From assembly GCA_009783775.1 (NCBI GenBank), contig WRCT01000039.1, positions 1-12,495 on the forward strand: a stretch of DNA of 12,495 nucleotides, read 5' to 3'. Positions 7,507 through 12,495 of the stretch are shown in pieces; position 1 is the stretch's first letter, and every line of letters begins with the position of its first letter. The position numbers and the translations under genes are program-made. The stretch is from Clostridiales bacterium. GTDB taxonomy: Bacteria > Bacillota > Clostridia > Christensenellales > CAG-138. Below the pieces are notes generated by a model. That model saw only the letters and a list, made by a program, of their open reading frames with translations, did not search any database and was not told the origin of the DNA.

Positions 7507-8613
7507 ATGGCAATTCGATTCAAACCCAAATTAGGCAGACTCCTGGCCGTGGGCGCCGTCGCGATAGTGGCGGTCGGTTTGGTAATCGCGCTCTTTGCGC
7601 TGCTATTCGGCACGCGCGAGGCGAGCCTTTCCCTGCGACAAAGCCCCTTGGAACCGGGGCAGGATTTTAGGATCAACGGCGAGACGATCACCTACGCCAC
7701 GAGCGACACGTTCCATGAGTTTCGTATCGGCAAGAGCGGTTTGACCACCACGCCGCTGGGCACGGCGATCTCGGGATATGACGTAAACGGGGACAATATG
7801 GCGGTGTTCTCGGGCAGCGTGCTGCAGATCCGCGGGCTGGACGAGGTCACGCTCACCGGCACAATCCACGCCGTGCGCTGCGGCAGCAACCATGTCGCGG
7901 TGCTGCGGCGCAACATAACGAGCGGCGCGGACAGCATTATCGTGTTTGACAGCGCGGGCGTGGCCTCCGCCGACGCGCTGGACTACAGCGACGGCAAAGT
8001 GGTGAACTTCGGGTTCTATACCGAAAACGGCAGCGACTTGCTGTGGGCCATCGCCGTCGCCGCGCAGCAGGAGCAGCCGGTGTTCAACGTCAAGATGTAC
8101 GATTACGGCAACGGCGGCATGATGAGCTATTTGCAGCCGTTCTATGACCAGGCGATCGAAAGTGTGTTTTTCACCCAGGACAGTATCTTTGTGGCGGGCA
8201 CGCAGGACCTGGTACGCTATACGCAGGCGGGCGGGCGGGAGCGGTACCGCGTGCGTATCTTCGGGCAGCGCGTGCTGGATATGGCGGAAAGTTCCGGCGG
8301 CGTCTCCTTTCTGCTGCAGCCGCGCCACCCCGCGTTTGGCGAAACGCTGCGCCTGCTGACCGTCGCCGAAGCGGATTACGCGAGCGAGAGTATGGTTTCG
8401 CTCCATCTGCCGGACAAGGTCACGTCGGCCTTTTTGCAGGGCGGCAGCCTGTACGCCTTTACGCAGACGCATTTGTATAGTTTTAACTACGCGGGCAGGC
8501 GGGGCCTTGTGCTGGAGCTGCCGGCGCCGCCGCAGCGCGTATCCCGCGTGGGCGACAGTAATATGCTGTTTGAGACAGAGGGAGCGGTGTATTTGGCAAG
8601 CATTACGCAGTAA
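7507..8613 (+). CDS. DUF5711-like membrane-anchored protein
   Basis: Protein of 368 residues with a basic N-terminus, one transmembrane segment (about 11-34, RLLAVGAVAIVAVGLVIALF) and a large outer domain. The outer domain contains repeated short beta-rich blocks such as YDVNGDNMAVFSG, NHVAVLRRN, DSIFVAGTQDLVRYT and GSLYAFTQTHLYSFN, which suggests a beta-propeller-like fold. Architecture and position before a CvpA-like gene resemble DUF5711 proteins of Clostridia; the assignment is from memory of that family and its function is unknown. ATG at 7507 has an AAGAGG ribosome site only 3 bases upstream, closer than usual. The last codons and the TAA stop are part of a long inverted repeat (8591-8625). 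Confidence 0.75.
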   Translation: MAIRFKPKLGRLLAVGAVAIVAVGLVIALFALLFGTREASLSLRQSPLEPGQDFRINGETITYATSDTFHEFRIGKSGLTTTPLGTAISGYDVNGDNMAVFSGSVLQIRGLDEVTLTGTIHAVRCGSNHVAVLRRNITSGADSIIVFDSAGVASADALDYSDGKVVNFGFYTENGSDLLWAIAVAAQQEQPVFNVKMYDYGNGGMMSYLQPFYDQAIESVFFTQDSIFVAGTQDLVRYTQAGGRERYRVRIFGQRVLDMAESSGGVSFLLQPRHPAFGETLRLLTVAEADYASESMVSLHLPDKVTSAFLQGGSLYAFTQTHLYSFNYAGRRGLVLELPAPPQRVSRVGDSNMLFETEGAVYLASITQ

Positions 8614-8625
8614 TGTTTGCCAAAT
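8591..8625. other. Strong 16-bp hairpin spanning the DUF5711-like stop codon
   Basis: ATTTGGCAAGCATTAC (8591-8606) pairs with GTAATGTTTGCCAAAT (8610-8625) around a GCA loop. The one mismatch is a G-U pair in RNA, so the stem is continuous. The left arm is coding and the TAA stop (8611-8613) lies in the right arm. No T-tract follows, so it is not a classical terminator; RNA processing, 3'-end protection or attenuation ahead of the CvpA-like gene are possible roles. Confidence 0.7.
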
Positions 8626-8705
8626 AGATTCCAGATTCCAGTTTCCAGACACCAGATCGCTCACGCGGATTTTTTCTGGAATCCGGAGTCTGGTATCTGG
8701 TATCT
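8626..8705. repeat. Composite heptamer repeat with inverted arms and TCGCTCACGCGG core
   Basis: Left arm: AGATTCC, AGATTCC, AGTTTCC, AGACACC (8626-8653), then AGATCGC. Core: TCGCTCACGCGG (8657-8668), shared with 2516-2527 on the other strand. Right arm: TTCTGGAATCC and TCTGGTA twice (about 8674-8705), an imperfect reverse complement of the left arm, so the unit can fold into a long imperfect hairpin. TCTGGTA heptamers recur at 9432-9459. It fills the gap between the DUF5711-like and CvpA-like genes up to the ribosome site. Confidence 0.85.
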
Positions 8706-8724
8706 CATAACAACGGAGGCAACA

Positions 8725-9426
8725 ATGATCGACTTCGCCATCATACTCATCCTGGCCCTGTGCGTGCTGGCCGGTTATTACCGGGGGGTGCTGTATTCCG
8801 CGCTGACCGTGGGCGTGACGCTGGTTTCGCTGCTCTTTGCGCTGCTGCTGGTGCCCGTGGTGAGCGGCGTCTTTCACGCGGACACCGAGACCTATAACAC
8901 CATGCTCTATTATTTTGAGGGTTATGAGTACATCAATGAGACCAGCGTGGAGATGGTGCTGGCGCGCGCGGAGGACGTGACGGAGGCGGAGCTGAACGAA
9001 ATCATCGCCAACGCGGATATTCCGATTCCCATGGGCGCGGCATTGAAAAAGACCGTGTTGGGCACGGTCTATCGCGACAAGGGGCTGGTGACGCTGGGGG
9101 ATTATTTCAACCAGACCATTGTGAATGTGGTCATCAATATTCTGTCGTTCGGCATTCTGTTCATCGTGCTGCGCACGCTGCTGGGGTTCGGCTTGCTGAT
9201 GACCGATCACGCGGTGCACGGCCTGCCGATTCTGGAGAAATACGATATCCCCATCTCCTGCGGCATTGGCTTTATCCATGGCGTATTGATTGTGTTTGTG
9301 ATCTTTATGGCCGTGCCGATCGCGCTGACCGTGCTGCCGAAACTGTACGACACGCTGAACAACTCCCTGCTGGGCAACTTCTTTTATCGGGCGAATGTGT
9401 TCTTGCGCATGATTCCGAAAACCTAA
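8725..9426 (+). CDS. CvpA-family membrane protein
   Basis: Predicted polytopic membrane protein of 233 residues. Four hydrophobic stretches lie at about 3-19 (FAIILILALCVLAGYY), 23-50, 131-158 and 177-204. The opening MIDFAIILILALCVLAGYYRG and the glycine-containing helices fit the CvpA (colicin V production) family, whose bacterial members are linked to envelope homeostasis with no defined biochemical activity. The loop between helices 2 and 3 (about 51-130) is long and acidic, making the protein longer than typical CvpA proteins of about 160-180 residues. ATG 8725 is chosen because GGAGG (8715-8719) sits 5 bases upstream and the family starts there; the reading frame stays open back to 8617, but only through repeat DNA. 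The gene ends 27 bases from the convergent patatin gene. Confidence 0.82.
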   Translation: MIDFAIILILALCVLAGYYRGVLYSALTVGVTLVSLLFALLLVPVVSGVFHADTETYNTMLYYFEGYEYINETSVEMVLARAEDVTEAELNEIIANADIPIPMGAALKKTVLGTVYRDKGLVTLGDYFNQTIVNVVINILSFGILFIVLRTLLGFGLLMTDHAVHGLPILEKYDIPISCGIGFIHGVLIVFVIFMAVPIALTVLPKLYDTLNNSLLGNFFYRANVFLRMIPKT

Positions 9427-9431
9427 CAGCG

Positions 9432-9459
9432 TCTGGAATCTGGTATCTGGTATCTAATC
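9432..9459. repeat. TCTGGTA heptamer array between convergent genes
   Basis: TCTGGAA, TCTGGTA, TCTGGTA and TCTAATC run in register from 9432 to 9459. The array occupies almost the whole 27-base gap between the CvpA-like stop (9426) and the patatin stop, and the patatin TAG (9454-9456) lies inside the last unit. It matches the right arm of the repeat at 8674-8705. No intrinsic terminator is seen between these convergent genes. Confidence 0.8.
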
Positions 9460-10227
9460 GGCTATGACGGAGAGGATCTCCGGCAGCACCGATTCCGCCG
9501 CGCGGCGGCCTTCGGCCACGCAGTCCTGCGCGCCTTTGGTCGAGAGCAGGCCCATGAAGGACGCGTCGGGCCGGATACGCACGTCGATCTGCTGTTGTTT
9601 TAGGCGCGTCATTTCCATTTGCATGATATCAAACGCGCGGTTGATCGTGCGATAGGAGCTGGGTTTGCTGCTTGAGGGAAAGCCGCGCCGCTCGGAGAGG
9701 TCCACGCCGATGACCACGTCCGCGCCGTTTTCGCGCAGCACGTCGACCGGAATCTCCTCCAGCGCGCCGCCGTCGATATACCAGCGGCCGTCGATTTTGG
9801 TCGGCGCGAACATACCGGGGATGGACATACTCGCCCGCACCGCGCGGGCAATTTTGCCTTTGGTAAAGACGTGCAGCTGGCCCGATTCCAGGTCGACCGC
9901 CGTGCAATAAAAGGGGATCCGCGTTTGCCCGATGTCCTTGTCATGCGTGAGCACGCGCACCATTTCCTCCATTTTATTGCCCTGCAGCAGCCCGCCCTTG
10001 CCCGGTATGCCGGGGTCCATGATATCACGCGCCGTCAGCGAAAGAATGAGTTTCACCAGCAGGCGCAGGTCCGTGCCCGCGGCGTAAATCGAGCCCACAA
10101 TGGAGCCGATACTGCAGCCCGAAACCATGTGGATCGGGACGTTATTCTCCTCCAGCACTTGCAGCACGCCGATATGCGCGATGCCCCGCGCACCGCCGGA
10201 ACCCAGGGCCAGGCCGATTTTCTTCAA
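9454..10227 (-). CDS. Patatin-like phospholipase (RssA/NTE type)
   Basis: Serine lipid acyl hydrolase of 257 residues with a Ser-Asp catalytic dyad. Seen: the oxyanion-hole motif GSGGARG (9-15), the nucleophile elbow GCSIG with Ser39 (37-41), and DGG with Asp152 (152-154). The core is complete and of normal length for the bacterial patatin group. No signal peptide or membrane segment is visible, so it is likely cytoplasmic or peripheral on the membrane, acting on phospholipids or similar esters; the natural substrate is unknown. The start is TTG at 10227, supported by AGGAG (10237-10241) 9 bases upstream and by alignment of the MKKIGLALGSGG opening with the family; no in-frame ATG is nearby. 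It lies 22 bases after the transpeptidase gene, so the two are probably co-transcribed. Confidence 0.9.
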   Translation of the reverse strand: MKKIGLALGSGGARGIAHIGVLQVLEENNVPIHMVSGCSIGSIVGSIYAAGTDLRLLVKLILSLTARDIMDPGIPGKGGLLQGNKMEEMVRVLTHDKDIGQTRIPFYCTAVDLESGQLHVFTKGKIARAVRASMSIPGMFAPTKIDGRWYIDGGALEEIPVDVLRENGADVVIGVDLSERRGFPSSSKPSSYRTINRAFDIMQMEMTRLKQQQIDVRIRPDASFMGLLSTKGAQDCVAEGRRAAESVLPEILSVIAD

Positions 10228-10249
10228 TGTACAAATCTCCTTTTATATT

Positions 10250-11038
10250 CTATGCGCCCTGTGCTTCTATTTCGTCAAGAATTTCAAAGCCGTCCGGCAC
10301 GGGTGTGCAGTCGGGCATGAGGCGGGCGCGCAGTTCCTCGTCGATCGGCAGGTCGTTGACGACCGTGACCTTCGTGCCCCGACAGAGATAAAGATAGATC
10401 CAATGCGCGTCGTCCGGCAGCAAGCGGATACAGCCCGCGGACACGGGCGTGCCCAGCTGCCAGAATTTTTCCTCGATCAGGGAACGGGAGTCCATCTCGG
10501 AGTACAAAACCGAGTGGAAGTAGAGCCTGCTCGCCGGACGGTATTTTGTCCAATACTGACCGTATAGGTTGGCGGAAAAACGCGAGAACCGCCTTCTGTC
10601 CCGTTGGATCTCCCATGTGCCCGCGCGCGAGCCCCTCTTGCCCGTGCAGCAGATCATCTCACGCACCAGCACGTCATACTCCTCCGTCTCTCCGCGCTCG
10701 TAGATGAACACGACCTGGTTGGCGACGTCCACAAAGCAGAAAAACTTCTGGGGATCGTCATTGAGCATTTTTTCCTCCGGGTAGTTGCTGCCCGCCGTTT
10801 TGCGCAGGCTCTTGGGCGTCAGGGGATACTTGTCGCTGGCAAAAGGCGTCGGGCGCGGCGTGGGCGTAGGTTCCGGCGTCGGCGTCGGCTCCGGTGTGGG
10901 CACGGGCGTGGCGGTCGGCGCGGGCGTGGCGGTCGGTGCGGGCGTCTCCTGAACCACCGGCTCCTGTGGCGTGACACAACCGAATAAGGTGATCGCGATC
11001 AGGATAAGGGGAAGTATTGCCTTAAGCTGTTTTTTCAT
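10250..11038 (-). CDS. Lipoprotein L,D-transpeptidase (YkuD domain) with Pro/Thr linker
   Basis: Secreted lipoprotein of 262 residues. A lipoprotein signal ends in LFGC with Cys21 as lipidation site. A Pro/Thr/Glu-rich linker follows (about 31-65; DNA 10844-10947), built of PTATPAPTATP and PTPEPTPTP repeats, which would span the cell wall. The YkuD catalytic domain covers about 97-230, with His175 in FHSVLYS and Cys203 in GTPVSAGCIRL. Such enzymes form 3-3 cross-links in peptidoglycan or attach proteins to it, outside the membrane. The residue before GC is Ala rather than the common His (SAGC, not SHGC), a variant also seen among clostridial members. ATG 11038 has AGGAGA 7 bases upstream. Upstream heptamer repeats supply the putative -35 box. 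Confidence 0.9.
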   Translation of the reverse strand: MKKQLKAILPLILIAITLFGCVTPQEPVVQETPAPTATPAPTATPVPTPEPTPTPEPTPTPRPTPFASDKYPLTPKSLRKTAGSNYPEEKMLNDDPQKFFCFVDVANQVVFIYERGETEEYDVLVREMICCTGKRGSRAGTWEIQRDRRRFSRFSANLYGQYWTKYRPASRLYFHSVLYSEMDSRSLIEEKFWQLGTPVSAGCIRLLPDDAHWIYLYLCRGTKVTVVNDLPIDEELRARLMPDCTPVPDGFEILDEIEAQGA

Positions 11039-11054
11039 GTTTCTTTCTCCTATG

Positions 11055-11082
11055 TTTATAACTGTCCACTGTCACCTGTCCA
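11055..11082 (-). promoter_or_regulatory. Possible promoter of the transpeptidase-patatin pair
   Basis: On the minus strand, TGGACA (11077-11082), a 16-base spacer and TATAAA (11055-11060) precede the transpeptidase gene. The -35-like box is part of the heptamer array at 11061-11102, so its match may be coincidental. Transcription would start close to the AGGAGA ribosome site, leaving a very short leader. Confidence 0.35.
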
Positions 11083-11102
11083 CTGTCACCTGTCCACTGT
11101 TC
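11061..11102. repeat. ACTGTCC/CCTGTCA-type heptamer array
   Basis: Six units in register: ACTGTCC, ACTGTCA, CCTGTCC, ACTGTCA, CCTGTCC, ACTGTTC (11061-11102). Units alternate so that a 14-base period is visible over the 7-base one. The consensus is close to the reverse complement of the AGTGGTC array at 2471-2498. The array starts right upstream of the transpeptidase ribosome site and ends at the stop codon of the alcohol dehydrogenase gene. Confidence 0.85.
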
Positions 11103-12246
11103 AGTACGCCGCCTCGTACAACGCAATCGCCTGGCCCGCGTGCATGGGGCGGGGGTTGTCGGGCAGGGTGGCGTCGGTCACCGCCAGCTCCGCCATCTGC
11201 GGGAAACTCTCGCGGGTGACGCCCAGCTCGGCCAGCCCGCGCGGAATGCCCACAAGTTTTCCCAGCGCGCGCACCGCGCCGATGGCCGCCTCGCGGTATT
11301 GGGTTTCGGTCATGCCCTTCGTGCCCCGCACGCCCATCGCCTTGGCGATATGACGGTAGCGGTCGCCGGTCATCTCCGCGTTGAAGGCCATGACGTGCGG
11401 CAGCATGATCGCGTTGGCCACGCCGTGGGGCACATCCCACACGGACGAGAGCGGGTGCGCCAGCGCGTGCGTCGCGCCCAGGCCGCAATTGGAAAAGGCC
11501 ATGCCGGCCAGGTACTGGCCCAGGGCCATATTCTCCCGCGCCTGGGGCAGGTTGCAGGAATGCTTGAGGTGCTGCGCGATACACGCGACCGCCTGCAGCG
11601 AAAAGATGTCCGTCATGGTCCAGGCGCGGCGGCTGAGATAGGCCTCGATCGCGTGCGTGAGCGCGTCCATACCCGTGGCGGCGGCCAGGCTTTGCGGCAT
11701 GCCCGCCATCATGTCCGCGTCGATAAAGGCCACGCGGGGAATGGCGTTGTCGTCCGCGCAGAGGAATTTGCGGCCCAGTTCCTCGTCGGTGATCACGTAG
11801 TCGACCGTGACCTCGGACGCGGTGCCCGCCGTGGTCGGCACGGCGAACAGGGTGACGCCCCGACAGCGCGTCTGCCGCACGTGCTCCAGGCTGCGCACGT
11901 CCGCGTGCTGCGGATTGGCGGCAATGACGCTGACGGCCTTGGCCAGATCGATCGGCGAGCCGCCGCCCACCGCGATGATAAAATCGCAGCCGCTTTGGCA
12001 AAAAGCCTCCACGCCCGCCTGCACGGCGGCGATAGAGGGATTGGACTTGACCTTGTCAAAGATGACAAAGTTCAGCCCCGACTCCTGCAATGAACGCAGC
12101 ACCGGCCGCAGCGTGCCGAACTTCACCAGCGTCTCGTCCGTGACGATAAAGGCGCAGGTCAGGCAACGCTCCACGGCCTCGGCGCCCACCTTGCTGACGC
12201 AGCCGGGACCGAAGTAGCTTTCTGTGTTCAATATTATATGATGCAT
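11101..12246 (-). CDS. fucO: Iron-containing alcohol dehydrogenase, lactaldehyde reductase type
   Basis: Group III (iron) alcohol dehydrogenase of 381 residues, very similar throughout to E. coli FucO, which reduces L-lactaldehyde to L-1,2-propanediol with NADH in anaerobic fucose and rhamnose breakdown. Shared stretches include GGGSP (94-98, nucleotide binding), NPQHADVRSLE, VPTTAGTASEVTVDYVITDE, VAFIDADMM, ATGMDALTHAIE, MALGQYLAGMAFSN and PHGVANAIMLPHVM. Metal ligands by comparison are Asp194, His198, His260 and His274, all present with FucO spacing. ATG 12246 is preferred over an in-frame TTG at 12258 because GGAGG (12252-12256) sits 5 bases before the ATG and overlaps the TTG. No fucose or rhamnose genes are seen nearby, so 1,2-propanediol formation is inferred from similarity; a broader alcohol dehydrogenase role is the alternative. 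Confidence 0.9.
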   Translation of the reverse strand: MHHIILNTESYFGPGCVSKVGAEAVERCLTCAFIVTDETLVKFGTLRPVLRSLQESGLNFVIFDKVKSNPSIAAVQAGVEAFCQSGCDFIIAVGGGSPIDLAKAVSVIAANPQHADVRSLEHVRQTRCRGVTLFAVPTTAGTASEVTVDYVITDEELGRKFLCADDNAIPRVAFIDADMMAGMPQSLAAATGMDALTHAIEAYLSRRAWTMTDIFSLQAVACIAQHLKHSCNLPQARENMALGQYLAGMAFSNCGLGATHALAHPLSSVWDVPHGVANAIMLPHVMAFNAEMTGDRYRHIAKAMGVRGTKGMTETQYREAAIGAVRALGKLVGIPRGLAELGVTRESFPQMAELAVTDATLPDNPRPMHAGQAIALYEAAY

Positions 12247-12260
12247 GAATGCCTCCAAGT

Positions 12261-12288
12261 AATAAATAATAGGGAATAAGGAATAGTT
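12261..12288. repeat. AATAAGG-type heptamer array (reverse of TTATTCC)
   Basis: AATAAAT, AATAGGG, AATAAGG and AATAGTT follow in register, the reverse-complement sense of the TTATTCC arrays at 1706-1800 and 12365-12378. It lies directly upstream of the fucO-like ribosome site. With 12365-12378 it forms an inverted pair (AATAAGGAATA against TATTCCTTATT). Confidence 0.8.
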
Positions 12289-12294
12289 AACGAT

Positions 12295-12317
12295 AAAACT
12301 GCTGGCGCAGTTTTTTT
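12295..12317 (+). terminator. Hairpin plus T-tract built on the dispersed palindrome
   Basis: AAAACTGC (12295-12302) pairs with GCAGTTTT (12307-12314) around a TGGC loop, and the T run continues to 12317. This has the form of an intrinsic terminator read on the plus strand, though no plus-strand gene lies just upstream. The core TGCTGGCGCA is the reverse complement of TGCGCCAGCA in the repeat at 1690-1705. It could block readthrough coming toward the right edge or act in the leader of the fucO-like gene. Confidence 0.5.
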
Positions 12318-12344
12318 CATAATATTTTCGGACAACCCATCAAT

Positions 12345-12378
12345 TGTGCGCTAGCACACCACCATTATTCCTTATTAA
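12345..12378. repeat. Palindrome TGTGCGCTAGCACACC with TTATTCC heptamers
   Basis: TGTGCGCTAGCACACC (12345-12360) differs by one or two bases from the copies at 1690-1705 and 1746-1761. TTATTCC and TTATTAA follow at 12365-12378, the same order (palindrome then heptamers) as on the left side of the window. Together with 12261-12317 this gives an inverted arrangement of heptamer, hairpin, hairpin, heptamer. Confidence 0.8.
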
Positions 12379-12384
12379 TGCCAA

Positions 12385-12495
12385 TCACGAGTAGAAAAAG
12401 GCAAGGGAGGCGAGGCGAGCAAAGATAAAAGCGATGAGGCCATTCTCTGAGCGCACCTTGGAAGCGAACTGGATTTGGGTTTTCTGCTGAATCCA
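12385..12495 (-). CDS. Possible 3' end of a small minus-strand ORF, cut by window edge
   Basis: The minus strand is open from the window edge for 36 codons to a TGA (12385-12387), ending RLASLAFFYS, with a hydrophobic C-terminus. No domain is recognised and the start is outside the window. The stop lies a few bases from the TTATTCC repeat, as with other genes here. It could equally be a chance frame in repeat or non-coding DNA. Nothing else is seen in 12379-12495. Confidence 0.25.
   Translation of the reverse strand, partial: WIQQKTQIQFASKVRSENGLIAFIFARLASLAFFYS

Noticed and set aside
8617..8724. Upstream extension of the CvpA-like gene to 8617
   Set aside because: The extra 36 codons translate the heptamer repeat; the ribosome site and family start point to ATG 8725.
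7603..9279. 558-codon open frame on the minus strand
   Set aside because: It runs antisense across two well-supported genes and the repeat gap between them. Its translation is rich in His, Gln and Arg with no domain, as expected for a shadow of GC-rich coding DNA.
10844..10947. GGCGTC-rich tandem repeat as a non-coding repeat
   Set aside because: It encodes the Pro/Thr linker of the transpeptidase and keeps frame throughout, so it is part of the gene.
11140..12093. 317-codon plus-strand frame antisense to the alcohol dehydrogenase, and a 309-codon minus-strand frame at 11072-12001
   Set aside because: Low-complexity Arg/His/Gly-rich translations overlapping a gene that matches FucO along its full length.

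Overview
The window looks like a chromosomal stretch of a fairly GC-rich, spore-former-type Firmicute of the class Clostridia, probably gut-associated and possibly from a metagenome. Grounds for this are a Tn4451/CTn-type large serine recombinase, a CotH kinase with lamin-tail domains, a DUF5711-like protein next to a CvpA-family protein, a lipoprotein YkuD transpeptidase with a Pro/Thr linker, and AGGAGG-type ribosome binding sites. No rRNA, tRNA or CRISPR array was seen.

Layout. (1) 1-1592 (+): 3' part of a large serine recombinase, visibly less GC-rich than the rest, the tail of a mobile element lying mostly left of the window. A one-base deletion near position 87 splits its frame. (2) 1794-6380 (-): an operon cotH-like > VTC polyphosphate-polymerase-like > DUF4956 membrane protein, with a good promoter at 6414-6442. 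These could form a membrane and surface phosphate-polymer or phosphorylation module. (3) 6597-9426 (+): YegS/DagK-type lipid kinase, DUF5711-like membrane-anchored protein and CvpA-like membrane protein, read from a promoter at 6538-6566. (4) 9454-12246 (-): patatin-like lipase, L,D-transpeptidase lipoprotein and a lactaldehyde-reductase (FucO)-type iron alcohol dehydrogenase. (5) 12247-12495: repeats, a hairpin with a T-tract and perhaps the 3' end of a small minus-strand ORF.

The most striking feature lies between the genes. Most gaps outside tight operon junctions hold short tandem repeats with a 7-base period. The heptamer differs from gap to gap: TTATTCC-like, AGTGGTC/ACTGTCC, CTAGCCC, AGATTCC and TCTGGTA. 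Two gaps also share a 12-base core (TCGCTCACGCGG) flanked by heptamer arrays. Others share a palindrome (TGTGCGCCAGCACACC and variants). The lipid kinase gene is bracketed by an inverted pair of a third palindromic repeat. Many copies run up to or into the stop codons of neighbouring genes. This resembles the heptameric STRR sequences known from cyanobacteria, but here in an apparent Firmicute, and it is the best candidate for something little described.
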